Part shown: piece by piece, positions 45,906 to 54,757 of the stretch | Layout of the letters: each line of letters opens with the position of its first letter | Numbering within the stretch: position 1 is the stretch's first letter | DNA from: Geobacter sp. | Lineage (GTDB): Bacteria > Desulfobacterota > Desulfuromonadia > Geobacterales > Geobacteraceae | Length of the DNA stretch: 64,000 nt | Assembly (NCBI GenBank): GCA_003574885.1 | Contig: PJFC01000001.1 | Span: 186,001-250,000 of the forward strand | Reading direction: 5' to 3' | Notes under the pieces: model-generated | The model's input: the letters and a program-made list of their open reading frames with translations, nothing else | What the model was told of the DNA's origin: nothing | Databases searched by the model: none | Position numbers and translations under genes: made by a program

Positions 45906-46937
45906 CTACTCTATTTCCAGAAGCCGGCTTACCATCTTCGCCGTATAGTCGACAATCGGGATCACCTTGGCATATCCCATGCGTGTCGGACCGATAACGC
46001 CGAGCACCCCGAGGGTGTTGCGGCTGGTCATATAGGTCGAGGTAATGACGCTCAGTCCTGCCATCTGGCTCAGTCGGGACTCGGCGCCGATAAAAATATT
46101 GATCCCCTGTGCACCGAGGCACTGGTCGAGGAGTCCGACAAGCTGCCCTTTCTCCTCAAACGCACGGAATATCTCCTTCATCCTGCCGGCGTCGGCAAAC
46201 TCGGGAAGATCCAGGATGTTGGACCGCCCCTCGATGAAAACCTCCGAATCCTTGTCCGGCAGGCTTTGCTGGGAGAGTTGGAGGGCCTTGGACAGAAGCG
46301 AATCGTACTTCGTCTTGGCGTTTTCCATCTCTTCAAGGAGGCGGTTGCGTACCTGGGCAATGGTCAATCCGGCAAGAAGCTCGTTCAGGTAGTTGGACAT
46401 CCGGACCAGATCTTCGGTGGAGAAGTTATCGGTCGTTTCGATGATCTTGTTCTGCACGGAGCCACTCTGGGAAACCAGGATGACCAGAATCCGCTGCCCT
46501 CCGAGCTTGACGAACTCCAGATGCCGGAGCACATTGGCGGCAAAGCGCGGCGCAGCCACGATCCCCATGTAATGGGATACGGAGGAGAGCATCCGGCTCG
46601 TTTCCTTGAGCACCTCGCCGATATCTTTACCCGTCAGGCTGCAGTGTCTGCGGATCTCCTCCCGTTCCTCCCGGGCGACCCGCCGCACTCCGAGGAGAGA
46701 GTCGACATAGAGGCGGTAGGCCTTGTCGGTCGGAACCCGCCCCGCCGACGTGTGGGGGGAGGCGAGAAATCCCATCTCCTCCAAATCTGCCATGACATTG
46801 CGCACCGTCGCCGGCGACAGGTTGAGACCGTGCCTGCGGGTAACCATCCGGCTCCCTACCGGTTCTGCCGTAACGATATAATCCTCAATGATCGCCTCGA
46901 GGATCTGTTTGCTCCGCTCTGTCAGGTTGTCGTGCAT
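45906..46937 (-). CDS. hrcA: Heat-inducible transcription repressor HrcA
   Basis: 343 residues from ATG 46937 (MHDNLTERSKQILEAI). N-terminal winged helix (DYIVTAEPVGSRMVTRRHGL, LSPATVRNVMADLEEMGFL) binds the CIRCE element; the rest is the GAF-like and inserted dimerisation domains ending GPTRMGYAKVIPIVDYTA. Represses its own operon hrcA-grpE-dnaK-dnaJ. The longer frame to 46970 would start inside the CIRCE element. Confidence 0.97.
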   Translation of the reverse strand: MHDNLTERSKQILEAIIEDYIVTAEPVGSRMVTRRHGLNLSPATVRNVMADLEEMGFLASPHTSAGRVPTDKAYRLYVDSLLGVRRVAREEREEIRRHCSLTGKDIGEVLKETSRMLSSVSHYMGIVAAPRFAANVLRHLEFVKLGGQRILVILVSQSGSVQNKIIETTDNFSTEDLVRMSNYLNELLAGLTIAQVRNRLLEEMENAKTKYDSLLSKALQLSQQSLPDKDSEVFIEGRSNILDLPEFADAGRMKEIFRAFEEKGQLVGLLDQCLGAQGINIFIGAESRLSQMAGLSVITSTYMTSRNTLGVLGVIGPTRMGYAKVIPIVDYTAKMVSRLLEIE

Positions 46938-46956
46938 GGTAACCCTCAAAAAAACA

Positions 46957-46983
46957 TTAGCACTCATCATTTCCGAGTGCTAA
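46957..46983 (-). promoter_or_regulatory. CIRCE element (HrcA operator)
   Basis: TTAGCACTC-N9-GAGTGCTAA, a perfect match to the consensus, 19 bases upstream of the hrcA start codon and just downstream of the promoter. Confidence 0.97.
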
Positions 46984-46992
46984 CACTGTCCC

Positions 46993-47021
46993 AATCTAAT
47001 AACAAACTCCCGTTTTGTCAA
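46993..47021 (-). promoter_or_regulatory. Promoter of hrcA-grpE-dnaK-dnaJ
   Basis: On the minus strand TTGACA (47021-47016), 17 bases, TAGATT (46998-46993), immediately before the CIRCE element. Sigma70-type, so heat-shock control would be by HrcA release. Confidence 0.85.
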
Positions 47022-47066
47022 GGGGATTTCCCCGGACAACAGCTCCGTCCGCCCCTTCCTGTCTAA

Positions 47067-47102
47067 ATAGTGTCCATCCGGAAACATCGGATGTGACACT
47101 AT
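47067..47102. repeat. Hairpin upstream of the hrcA promoter
   Basis: ATAGTGTC-CATCCG pairs with CGGATG-TGACACTAT around GAAACAT, one bulged base. It lies between hemW and hrcA and could help terminate hemW transcription. Confidence 0.65.
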
Positions 47103-47115
47103 CGGTTTCCAATTC

Positions 47116-47235
47116 GGAAACGAGGAGTTTTTCGTGCTGGCAAGGAAAACGAGGGGTTGCGCGGAGGCGTACGCCGGTACGCCGCACTAGCAAACCCGAA
47201 GATTGATGCCGCCAGGGCGAAAAAGAACCGTTTCC
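47116..47235. repeat. Dispersed element, subfamily 2, between hemW and hrcA
   Basis: Ends GGAAACGAGGAGTTTTTCG and (inverted) CGAAAAAGAACCGTTTCC. The centre is GGCGTACGCCGGTACGCC. It is 120 bp and abuts the hemW stop region. Closest relative in the window: 35300-35443. Confidence 0.78.
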
Positions 47236-47244
47236 GGATGGAAT

Positions 47245-48390
47245 CTAAATAAAGGCCTGAAACACCTGGTTGGCCAGACGCAGCCCGGTCCGGGTAAGCC
47301 GCAACCGGTCGCCGGCCAGTTCCAGCAGGCCGGACACCGTGAGGCTGGCCACTTCCGCCCCGTAGGCCTCATCCACCCTCACCCCGAACTCCTCCCGGAA
47401 ACGGGACCGGTCAATACCTTCCAGAAGCCGCAGGCCAAGGAACATAAACTCCGCCATAGCGTCGTGACGGCCGAGAGTAGTCGGCTCCTCCTCAGGAGGA
47501 AGCCCCTCTGTCAGCGCCTGCAGATAGGCGGCAGGGTAATCCGGATTATGCCAGCGCCGCCCCCATCTCCCCTCCCGCAGGAAGGAGTGGGCCCCTGCAC
47601 CGAAACCGAGATACTCCCCCCGGCGCCAGTAGACCTGGTTGTGGCGGGAGCGCAGACCGGGGCGGGCGAAGTTGGAGATCTCGTACTGCTCATAACCTGC
47701 TTCCCGGAGAAGGTCAGTCGTCAGCTCCAGCATCTCCACTGCTGCTTCCTCGTCCGGCAGGTCGAGTTGCCCGGCACTGGCCAGCGCGTGAAACGGCGTC
47801 CCCTCCTCCACGCTCAAACCGTAGGCGGAAATGTGCCCGGGAGAAAGGGCAACGACCCGTTCCAGGTCGTCCCGCCACATGACGACCGTCTGACCGGGAA
47901 GCCCGTGGATCAGGTCGATCCCGAGGTTGGCAAACCCGGCGTCTCTGGCGGCGACAACCGCCTCCACCGCCTGCCGAGCCGAATTGACACGGCCGAGACG
48001 CACCAGCATGGCATCGTCCAGCGACTGCACCCCGAGGGAGAGACGATTCACCCCCGCCGCCCGGTAACCGGCCAGCTTTTGCCGGTCTACGGTGCCGGGA
48101 TTTGCCTCTATGGTTACTTCCGCATCCGACAAGAGCCCATACCATTTCCTGGCCCCGTCGATCACCCGTTTAACCAGCTCCGGAGGCATGAGCGAAGGGG
48201 TGCCACCCCCGAGGTAGAGAGTTGGAGCCGTTACCGGCGCCGTCAGGGTTGCCGCACGCAACTCCATCTCCCGCACCAGCGCCATAACGTATTCCTCAGG
48301 CGTGACTGGTGAGCCGGCCAGGGAGTTGAAGTCGCAGTAGAGGCATTTCCGGACGCAGAAGGGGAAATGGATATAGAGGGAACATTCCAT
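47245..48390 (-). CDS. hemW: Radical SAM family haem chaperone HemW
   Basis: 381 residues. [4Fe-4S]/SAM motif FCVRKCLYCDF (CxxxCxxC), GGGTPSLMPPELV, and the HemW-type NHNQVYWR-like block (SRHNQVYWRRGEYLGFGAGAHS). Lacks the HemN N-terminal extension, so it is HemW (haem trafficking) rather than coproporphyrinogen dehydrogenase. Divergent from the amidohydrolase gene at 48510. Confidence 0.93.
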   Translation of the reverse strand: MECSLYIHFPFCVRKCLYCDFNSLAGSPVTPEEYVMALVREMELRAATLTAPVTAPTLYLGGGTPSLMPPELVKRVIDGARKWYGLLSDAEVTIEANPGTVDRQKLAGYRAAGVNRLSLGVQSLDDAMLVRLGRVNSARQAVEAVVAARDAGFANLGIDLIHGLPGQTVVMWRDDLERVVALSPGHISAYGLSVEEGTPFHALASAGQLDLPDEEAAVEMLELTTDLLREAGYEQYEISNFARPGLRSRHNQVYWRRGEYLGFGAGAHSFLREGRWGRRWHNPDYPAAYLQALTEGLPPEEEPTTLGRHDAMAEFMFLGLRLLEGIDRSRFREEFGVRVDEAYGAEVASLTVSGLLELAGDRLRLTRTGLRLANQVFQAFI

Positions 48391-48509
48391 GTTCAGGATA
48401 GTAGTACATCACCAGCGCCATGTCCAACAGGTAATATCTTGTTGTAATACAGGTCGCTTGCCGGTAAACTTGCGGCGTTCTTACGATAAATCCGGAAGGA
48501 GGTGCCGCC

Positions 48510-49289
48510 ATGAACCGCGAGATCAAGGCCGCCGCCGTGCAGTTCAACATACAGCTGGGTGACATAGACGCCAACGTGGAGCATGTGCGGATGGCTCTGG
48601 CCCGTCTGGCCGGGGAGGGGTGCCATCTGGCGGTGCTGCCGGAGATGTGGAGCTGCGGCTTTGCCTACCGGGAGCTGAACGCCCTTGCCTCACGGACGCC
48701 TGAACTGGTGGAAGAGATGGGACGGCTTTCGGCGGAACATGGCATGGTACTGGTGGGGAGCCTGCCGGAGCCGGACGGCGACAAGGTCTGCAATACCGCC
48801 TATATACTCGACAAGGGAAAACTTGCAGGGAAATACCGCAAGATACACCTGTTTTCACTGATGAACGAGGACCGCTCGTTTACCGGCGGCGAATCCTGTC
48901 TGGTGGCGGACACCAGTGTGGGGAGGATCGGGGTATTCATCTGTTACGACCTCCGTTTCCCCGAACTGGCACGGCGCCTTGCTGTGGAGGGTGCGGAAAT
49001 CCTGGTTGTCCCCGGCGAGTGGCCAAAGCCTCGGGAAGAGCACTGGCGGGCACTGCTCCGCGCCAGGGCCATTGAAAACCAGTTGTTCGTCGTTGCAGCA
49101 AACTGTTGCGGTGTAGTCGGCAAGCTGGATTTTTTCGGCATGAGCCTGATTATCGGTCCAAAGGGAGAGCTCCTGGCGGAAGGTGGATACGAAAGCTGTG
49201 AATTGGCAGCCACCCTCGACTTCAACGTCATGGAGAGCTGGCGCCAGCAGATACCCTGCTTCCAGGACCGGAAGCCGGAATGCTACTGA
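48510..49289 (+). CDS. Nitrilase-superfamily amidohydrolase (omega-amidase-like)
   Basis: 259 residues. Catalytic triad: Glu in LAVLPEMWSCGF, Lys in KYRKIHLFS, Cys in GVFICYDLRFPELAR. GGAAGGAGGTGCCGCC precedes ATG 48510. The pattern fits the omega-amidase/Nit2-like branch, which hydrolyses 2-oxoglutaramate or similar amides; substrate inferred only from family. It lies upstream of the tol operon with a hairpin (49333-49353) between. Confidence 0.9.
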   Translation: MNREIKAAAVQFNIQLGDIDANVEHVRMALARLAGEGCHLAVLPEMWSCGFAYRELNALASRTPELVEEMGRLSAEHGMVLVGSLPEPDGDKVCNTAYILDKGKLAGKYRKIHLFSLMNEDRSFTGGESCLVADTSVGRIGVFICYDLRFPELARRLAVEGAEILVVPGEWPKPREEHWRALLRARAIENQLFVVAANCCGVVGKLDFFGMSLIIGPKGELLAEGGYESCELAATLDFNVMESWRQQIPCFQDRKPECY

Positions 49290-49373
49290 CCGGCTTTTCG
49301 CGGGACGGTATCTTGTAGCCGCCCATCATCCGGGCAGGCACGAGCACCTGCCCCTGCAGCAATAAAAATCGTA

Positions 49374-49402
49374 TTGACTTCCCCCCGGGTACGTAATATT
49401 TT
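49374..49402 (+). promoter_or_regulatory. Probable tol operon promoter
   Basis: TTGACT (49374-49379), 17 bases, TATTTT (49397-49402), about 40 bases before the tolQ start. The -10 is weak; TAATAT at 49394 overlaps as an alternative with a short spacer. Confidence 0.45.
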
Positions 49403-49441
49403 CGGGGAGTTTACTCCTAACAAACAGCGGAGGTACATACC

Positions 49442-50116
49442 GTGGCTTTCTTTGCCGGGACCGGCCTGGTCGTTAAACTGGTACTGTTGATTCTTATCTA
49501 CTTCTCCGTCGTCTCCTGGGCCATAATTTTCTACAAGCTGCTTCAGGTCCATCGCGCCAACAGCGAGTCGGAGAAGTTCCTGGAATTTTTCTGGAAAACC
49601 AAGCGGTTTGACGCCATCAACGCCCAGGTTGACCGGTTCACCAACTCTCCCCTCACGGTTCTCTTCAGCGAAGGGTACGGAGAGCTGAAAAAACTCATGG
49701 ACAAGGGGGAGCATAAGGAGGAGCCGGACGTAATCAGCACCGACCTGGGGGGTATCGAAAATATCTCCCGCGCCCTGCGCCGCGCCACCACCTCGGAAAT
49801 CACCCGCCTGGAGAAGTACACAACCTTCCTCGCCACCACCGGCGCAACCGCCCCCTTCATCGGACTGTTCGGAACGGTCTGGGGGATCATGACCGCCTTC
49901 AAGGGGATAGGTGAAACAGGTTCCGCCTCCCTGGCAGTCGTCGCCCCCGGTATCGCCGAAGCCCTCATCGCCACGGCCATCGGCCTGGTGGCCGCCATTC
50001 CGGCAGTCATGGGGTACAATCACTTCCAGCACAAGATCAGGGTGCTCATCGGGGAGATGGACAGCTTCTCCACCGAGTTCCTCAACATCGTGCAGCGCAG
50101 CTTCGCCAAGAAATAG
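49442..50116 (+). CDS. tolQ: Tol-Pal system protein TolQ
   Basis: 224 residues, GTG start with GGAGGTACATACC before it. MotA/ExbB/TolQ family: three membrane helices (LVKLVLLILIYFSVVSWAIIF; TFLATTGATAPFIGLFGTVWG; AEALIATAIGLVAAIPAVMGY), with the channel-lining Thr/Ala pattern. Forms the proton channel with TolR. First of tolQ-tolR-tolA-tolB with overlaps or gaps of a few bases. Confidence 0.94.
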   Translation: MAFFAGTGLVVKLVLLILIYFSVVSWAIIFYKLLQVHRANSESEKFLEFFWKTKRFDAINAQVDRFTNSPLTVLFSEGYGELKKLMDKGEHKEEPDVISTDLGGIENISRALRRATTSEITRLEKYTTFLATTGATAPFIGLFGTVWGIMTAFKGIGETGSASLAVVAPGIAEALIATAIGLVAAIPAVMGYNHFQHKIRVLIGEMDSFSTEFLNIVQRSFAKK

Positions 50117-50125
50117 GGGGGAAGC

Positions 50126-50545
50126 ATGGGAATGGGAAGCCATAACAACAGCGACCGGGGGACCATGTCGCAGATCAACGTCACCCCCCTGGTAGACGTC
50201 ATGCTCGTACTCCTTGTCATCTTCATGGTCACCGCCCCCATGATGCAACAGGGAGTCCAGGTAAACCTGCCGAAAGCGGACGCCAAGGCCCTGCCGGCCC
50301 AGGAGGAGACCGTGATCGTCTCCATCGATAAGGGGAACCGGCTGTTCATCAACAAGGAACCAGTCGCCGGAACCGAACTGCGCGGCCGTCTGACCTCCAT
50401 GTTCGCCAACCGGACGAAGAAAGAGGTATTCCTCAAGGCTGACCAGGATGTCCCCTACGGGGACGTGGTCAAGACCATGGCTGAGATCAAGGGAGCCGGC
50501 ATCGAGCGGCTCGGGATGGTAACGGAGCCGGCCGGGGGGAGATGA
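50126..50545 (+). CDS. tolR: Tol-Pal system protein TolR
   Basis: 139 residues, one membrane helix. ExbD/TolR signature INVTPLVDVMLVLLVIFMVTAPM with the proton-carrying Asp (VDVML), then a periplasmic domain ending DVPYGDVVKTMAEIKGAGIERLGMVTEP. The stop overlaps the tolA start (ATGA). Confidence 0.94.
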   Translation: MGMGSHNNSDRGTMSQINVTPLVDVMLVLLVIFMVTAPMMQQGVQVNLPKADAKALPAQEETVIVSIDKGNRLFINKEPVAGTELRGRLTSMFANRTKKEVFLKADQDVPYGDVVKTMAEIKGAGIERLGMVTEPAGGR

Positions 50546-51303
50546 ACCGCCGTCCTCTCATAAAGTCCAGAGGGTTTGGTGCGCCACTGACGATCTCGTT
50601 CGTGATGCATCTGGCCCTTTTTTTTATGTTCACCTATTCGGGGCTCATCCTGGCGCCACGTCTGCGGGAAGCGCCGGTCTACTATGTGGACATCGTGAAC
50701 CTGCCGGTGGCCCATCCCCGGATGGGGAGTCCTACCGTCGCCGGCAGCCAGCCGGGTGCAGTACCCCAGCCTCCGGCCCCTCCCGAGGCCATGCGCCTGC
50801 CCGCAAAAACGGTTCCCAAAGCCGCCACGGGGGTTCCTGCTGCAAAGCCCCTCGCCAAGAGAGCCACGGAAGAGACGAGCCGGGAATTCGAGGATCGTCT
50901 CAAGCAGCTGGAGAGAACTTCCGAAGCACGGCACCAGGCGGCAGCTTTGGAAGCCTTGAGGAACAGGGCCGGTACCGGCAAAGGGGCGGCCGGCATGCCT
51001 ACAGGGACAGGCAAAGAGGCGGGAAGCGACTACGCCAGCTACATCCACTCCCGGCTCCAGGATGCGTTCCGCACCACCATCGCCTATCAGAGCAAAAATC
51101 CGGTCGTGCTCGTGCAGCTGACCATTGCCCGCAACGGCCGGCTTCTTCGCTACCGGATCGAGCGGAGCTCCGGTGACAGAATTTTTGAAGCTTCCGTCGT
51201 AGCCACTATCACCAAGGCGGAAAAGACCTTTCCACCACCTCCGGGCGGCACGGAATTCGAACAGGACTTTCTGTTCAGACCCCAAGGGATCGGTAAACAG
51301 TGA
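50542..51303 (+). CDS. tolA: TolA / TonB-like energy transducer
   Basis: 253 residues. N-terminal membrane anchor with a His in the helix (ISFVMHLALFFMFTYSGLIL), a Pro/Ala- and charged linker with a coiled coil (TSREFEDRLKQLERTSEARHQAA), and a C-terminal TonB-type domain (YIHSRLQDAFRTTIAYQS...VVLVQLTIARNGRLLRYRIERSSGD). Links the TolQR motor to TolB/Pal. The linker is short compared with enterobacterial TolA. Confidence 0.9.
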   Translation: MNRRPLIKSRGFGAPLTISFVMHLALFFMFTYSGLILAPRLREAPVYYVDIVNLPVAHPRMGSPTVAGSQPGAVPQPPAPPEAMRLPAKTVPKAATGVPAAKPLAKRATEETSREFEDRLKQLERTSEARHQAAALEALRNRAGTGKGAAGMPTGTGKEAGSDYASYIHSRLQDAFRTTIAYQSKNPVVLVQLTIARNGRLLRYRIERSSGDRIFEASVVATITKAEKTFPPPPGGTEFEQDFLFRPQGIGKQ

Positions 51304-52583
51304 AAAAAATCTTTCTGATACTCATGCTTCTTGCAATTATCCCTGTCCTACTCCCTGCAGGAGAGAGTTACCTCGAAGTAACCGCCCCCGGCAACCGGCA
51401 ACTGCAACTGGCTGTTGCCCTCCCCGTCCCCCTGTCCGGCGGGACAAACACCGGCATAGCCAAGGACATCTCAGATATTTTCCGGTTCGACATGACCCTT
51501 GCCGGCCCCTTCACTGTCATGGCTACCACACCGACCGACCCGAAGAGCGGTATCCGGCCGGGTGATTTCAGTTTCGACTCCTGGAAGAGGGCAGGGGCCG
51601 ACCTCCTCATAAAATCGGGATATACCCTTTCCGGTTCCACCCTTACCATCGAATGCAGGCTCTACGACGTCACCCGGGGGCAGGAACTGGCCGCAAAACG
51701 TTACAGTGGCAGTATCACCGACATGCGCCGTATAGCCCACACGTTTTCTGACGAGATCATGCAGGTGACAACCGGTGAACGCGGACCCTTCACCGGCAAA
51801 ATCGCCTTCGTTTCCAAACGGACCGGCAACAAGGAAGTCTACCTTATGGACTATGACGGGTACAACGTGCAGCGACTCACCCGCAACGGTTCCATAAACC
51901 TCAACCCGGACTTTTCTCCCTCCGGAAAGGAACTCATCTATACCTCCTACAAAAAGAGGAACCCCGACCTCTATCGCCGCGATATATTCAGCGGCATCGA
52001 AGCGCGTATCTCGGCACACCGGGGAATTAATGTGACCGCTGCCTATGCTCCAGACGGCAATCGGATCGCCCTGGCCATGAGCAAGGACGGTAATTCCGAG
52101 ATTTACATCATCAACAAGGACGGCAGACAGTTGGCACGACTCACCAATAACAGCGCCATCGACGTCTCCCCCGCCTGGTCCCCTGACGGCCGGCAGATCG
52201 CTTTTGTCTCCGACCGCCTCGGCAAGCCCCAGGTCTTTGTCATGAATGCCGATGGAAGCGGCGTGCGCCGCCTCACCACCAGCGGCGCCTATAACGTGAG
52301 CCCCCGCTGGTCTCCCAAGGGAGACCGGATTGTCTACTGCCGTCAGATGGGAGGGTTCCAGATATTCGCCATCAACCCGGACGGCAGCGGCGACACCCAG
52401 CTGACCAGCCAGGGGAGCAATGAGCACCCGCGATGGTCTCCCGACGGCCGCTACATTACCTTCAGCTCACAACGCAGCGGAAGGGAGGCTATTTATGTCA
52501 TGCGCGCCGACGGCAGCGGACAGGTAATGGTATCCCGTGGCAAAGGGGCTGACAGCCATCCTGTCTGGTCGCCCCGCTGGTAG
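51300..52583 (+). CDS. tolB: Tol-Pal system protein TolB
   Basis: 427 residues, GTG start overlapping the tolA stop by 4 bases. Signal peptide (KKIFLILMLLAIIPVLLPAG), an N-terminal alpha/beta domain (about 25-160) and a six-bladed beta-propeller with repeated SPDG / WSPDGRQIAFVS units (about 165-425). Periplasmic partner of Pal and TolA. Confidence 0.96.
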   Translation: MKKIFLILMLLAIIPVLLPAGESYLEVTAPGNRQLQLAVALPVPLSGGTNTGIAKDISDIFRFDMTLAGPFTVMATTPTDPKSGIRPGDFSFDSWKRAGADLLIKSGYTLSGSTLTIECRLYDVTRGQELAAKRYSGSITDMRRIAHTFSDEIMQVTTGERGPFTGKIAFVSKRTGNKEVYLMDYDGYNVQRLTRNGSINLNPDFSPSGKELIYTSYKKRNPDLYRRDIFSGIEARISAHRGINVTAAYAPDGNRIALAMSKDGNSEIYIINKDGRQLARLTNNSAIDVSPAWSPDGRQIAFVSDRLGKPQVFVMNADGSGVRRLTTSGAYNVSPRWSPKGDRIVYCRQMGGFQIFAINPDGSGDTQLTSQGSNEHPRWSPDGRYITFSSQRSGREAIYVMRADGSGQVMVSRGKGADSHPVWSPRW

Positions 52584-52620
52584 CCAGGGGCAGTTTTTAA
52601 CTGTACGGTCACATACTTCA

Positions 52621-52648
52621 TTGAAAACAGTTTTCGGTTATGTATAAT
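52621..52648 (+). promoter_or_regulatory. Probable pal promoter
   Basis: TTGAAA (52621-52626), 16 bases, TATAAT (52643-52648) preceded by TG, in the 210-base gap between tolB and pal. Suggests pal-cpoB can be transcribed separately. Confidence 0.65.
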
Positions 52649-52792
52649 TAGAGCTTCAGGCCTCGAGGCACTTCGTGACCAGGTCTTATTTAATGTCACT
52701 GATTGCGGATGGTAGTTTTTCGCATCGAAACAGGCAGTTTCTCTTCCGGTTTCTCCGGAAGGAAACACCATTAACGGCAAAAGGAGAGGAAA

Positions 52793-53359
52793 ATGCGCAA
52801 GGGTATGTTGAGATGTGTCATGGTGTTATGCTGTGGGGTGATCTTTGCCAGTGGTTGTGCCAAGGAAGAGCTTGTAAAAAAAGAAGAACCGGTCGCGGCA
52901 CCCGTTGCCCCCGCTCCCAAACCGGCCCAACCGGTTGCTCCCCGGGAAGAGGTGTTGCCCACCCAGACGGTGAAGGAAGCGCCAGTTCCCGTTAAAGAAG
53001 AGGCGGTGCAGGAGCCGGCACCGATTTCCGCACTGGAGAAAATCTACTTCGACTTCGACTCGTTTACCCTCAGCCAGGCATCACGGGACACTCTGGCGAA
53101 AGATGCGGAAATACTGCTGAAGAAGCTGTCGGGCAAAATCCAGATCGAAGGGCATTGCGACGAACGTGGCTCTGACGAATACAACCTGGCTCTTGGTGAA
53201 AAACGGGCTAAGTCGGCCATGAACTATCTGGTGACCCTTGGTGTCCCGGCAGAGCGTCTTTCCGTCATAAGCTACGGCAAGGAAAAACCTGCAGATCCGG
53301 GACATGACGAAGCCGCCTGGGCCAAGAACCGCCGGGACGAGTTCGTCATCGTAAAATAA
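52793..53359 (+). CDS. pal: Peptidoglycan-associated lipoprotein Pal
   Basis: 188 residues. Lipobox VIFASGC, a Pro/Ala/Lys-rich linker (about 25-75), and an OmpA-like peptidoglycan-binding domain (IYFDFDSFTLSQASRDTL, IEGHCDERGSDEYNLALGEKRA, with the binding Asp and Arg). Tethers the outer membrane to peptidoglycan. AAAGGAGAGGAAA precedes ATG 52793. Confidence 0.96.
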   Translation: MRKGMLRCVMVLCCGVIFASGCAKEELVKKEEPVAAPVAPAPKPAQPVAPREEVLPTQTVKEAPVPVKEEAVQEPAPISALEKIYFDFDSFTLSQASRDTLAKDAEILLKKLSGKIQIEGHCDERGSDEYNLALGEKRAKSAMNYLVTLGVPAERLSVISYGKEKPADPGHDEAAWAKNRRDEFVIVK

Positions 53360-53381
53360 GCCAGTTTCCCGTAATTGACAC

Positions 53382-53410
53382 AAGGGGCGTAAGAACTACG
53401 CCCCTTTTTT
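53382..53410 (+). terminator. Rho-independent terminator after pal
   Basis: AAGGGGCGTA / TACGCCCCTT with AGAAC loop and a T run. The next gene starts only 28 bases later, so the terminator may be partial. Confidence 0.85.
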
Positions 53411-53437
53411 CAACCTAAACAAGGAGGATGCCTGGCT

Positions 53438-54238
53438 ATGAGGTTGAATCACGTAGGACTCTCCCTGATCATGCTGCTCGCTGTAGCGGGTTGCGCCAGC
53501 AGGGGAGAAATGGAAAGCCTTCAGCGCGATACGGACGAACTGAAGACCCGTGTCCTGCAAATGGACAAGGATCTTGGGGGTGTACGGACCGAAGCGCGGG
53601 ATATTATAGAAAAGTCCCAGGGATACCAGAAGGATATGGAGGCCATGCGCCGGGGAGCGGCCGACCTTCAGGCGACCCTGGACAGCGCCCGGGTCGACAT
53701 GCAGGTTCTAACCGGTAAGGTGGATGATGCAACCCTTCTGGCAAAAAAACCGGCCGATGATCTGGCGCTCATGCGCGAGGACATGGAGCGCCGCTTCACC
53801 TCAATCGAAGAGCGCCTGACCAAACTGGAAAAGGGGCTGTCTGATACCGTTGCCCGGGAGGAATCAACACCTGACGCCCTCTATCAAAAGGGGCTTTCCA
53901 TTTACAAGGGTGGCGACCCGCAAAAAGCCCGGGAACTCTTCAACCAGTTCCTCCAGAAATTCCCCAAACATGACCTTGCCGCCAACGTTCACTACTGGCT
54001 GGGGGAAACCTACTACAGCGAGAAGAACTATGATCAGGCCATACTCGAGTTCCAGGAGGTAATCAAGAACTTTCCCGGAAAGGACAAAGTACCGGCTGCC
54101 ATGCTGAAGCAGGCCATGGCCTTCAAAGAACTGGGGGACGTCAAGAGTGCCCGTTACGTGTACAAGAAAATTATTGACGATTTCCCCCTGGCAGATGAAG
54201 TAAAAACAGCCCGGGAAAAACTCAAGGAATTGAAATAA
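53438..54238 (+). CDS. cpoB: Cell-division coordinator CpoB (YbgF)
   Basis: 266 residues. Signal sequence with lipobox (LIMLLAVAGC), a coiled coil of about 100 residues (MESLQRDTDELKTRVLQMDK onwards), then three tetratricopeptide repeats (ALYQKGLSIYKGGDPQKARE, NVHYWLGETYYSEKNYDQAI, AMLKQAMAFKELGDVKSARY). Couples Tol-Pal constriction with peptidoglycan synthesis. In E. coli CpoB is soluble; the Cys here suggests a lipoprotein. Confidence 0.93.
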   Translation: MRLNHVGLSLIMLLAVAGCASRGEMESLQRDTDELKTRVLQMDKDLGGVRTEARDIIEKSQGYQKDMEAMRRGAADLQATLDSARVDMQVLTGKVDDATLLAKKPADDLALMREDMERRFTSIEERLTKLEKGLSDTVAREESTPDALYQKGLSIYKGGDPQKARELFNQFLQKFPKHDLAANVHYWLGETYYSEKNYDQAILEFQEVIKNFPGKDKVPAAMLKQAMAFKELGDVKSARYVYKKIIDDFPLADEVKTAREKLKELK

Positions 54239-54243
54239 GAAAA

Positions 54244-54274
54244 GGCGGGGAAACCCCCGCCTCGCTTTTTTTAT
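54244..54274. terminator. Rho-independent terminator after cpoB
   Basis: AGGCGGGG-AAAC-CCCCGCCT followed by CGC and a T8 run on the plus strand. Lies between convergent cpoB and tatA. Confidence 0.9.
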
Positions 54275-54292
54275 CTATTCAAACCGCCGGCC

Positions 54293-54559
54293 TCATACCT
54301 TGGTCGGCTCTTTTTTTTCATCTTCCACTGGATTCGTGGTCGCTGCTTCCCGGGCAGCAGCCTCCCGGGCTATCGTCTCCTTCTCGTCCTGACCCCGCGT
54401 TTCATCCTCCACACTCTGCTTGAAATCTTCGGTTGCCCGCTTGAACTCCGCCAACCCCTTGCCAAGCGAGCGAGCCAGGTCCGGGAGCTTCTGCGGCCCA
54501 ATGACAATCAGCGCAATCACCAGAATTACAATCAGCTCAGGCATTCCTATGCCAAACAT
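54293..54559 (-). CDS. tatA: Sec-independent translocase component TatA
   Basis: 88 residues. [42 protein letters not shown]: a short membrane helix, hinge Gly-Pro, then an amphipathic helix, and an acidic/Ala-rich C-terminal tail. Short length favours TatA over TatB, though the Glu in MPELI is also seen in TatB-like or dual-function proteins. tatC is not adjacent. Confidence 0.9.
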   Translation of the reverse strand: MFGIGMPELIVILVIALIVIGPQKLPDLARSLGKGLAEFKRATEDFKQSVEDETRGQDEKETIAREAAAREAATTNPVEDEKKEPTKV

Positions 54560-54757
54560 GATAAGCCCCTCATTAGCTGGCCGGAATCAGTCAGCCGTGC
54601 ATTAATTCTTTGAATAATAGAGGGTTTGCCCAATACTGTCAAGAACGGTTGTCGACTCAACCGGCAAAGGGTTTGACATGGCCTTCGATATTGTCTACTA
54701 TTCCCTTCACCCCCACCGACCGGGGAGCCATGCAACGAACCGCGAGGACCTGCCGAT

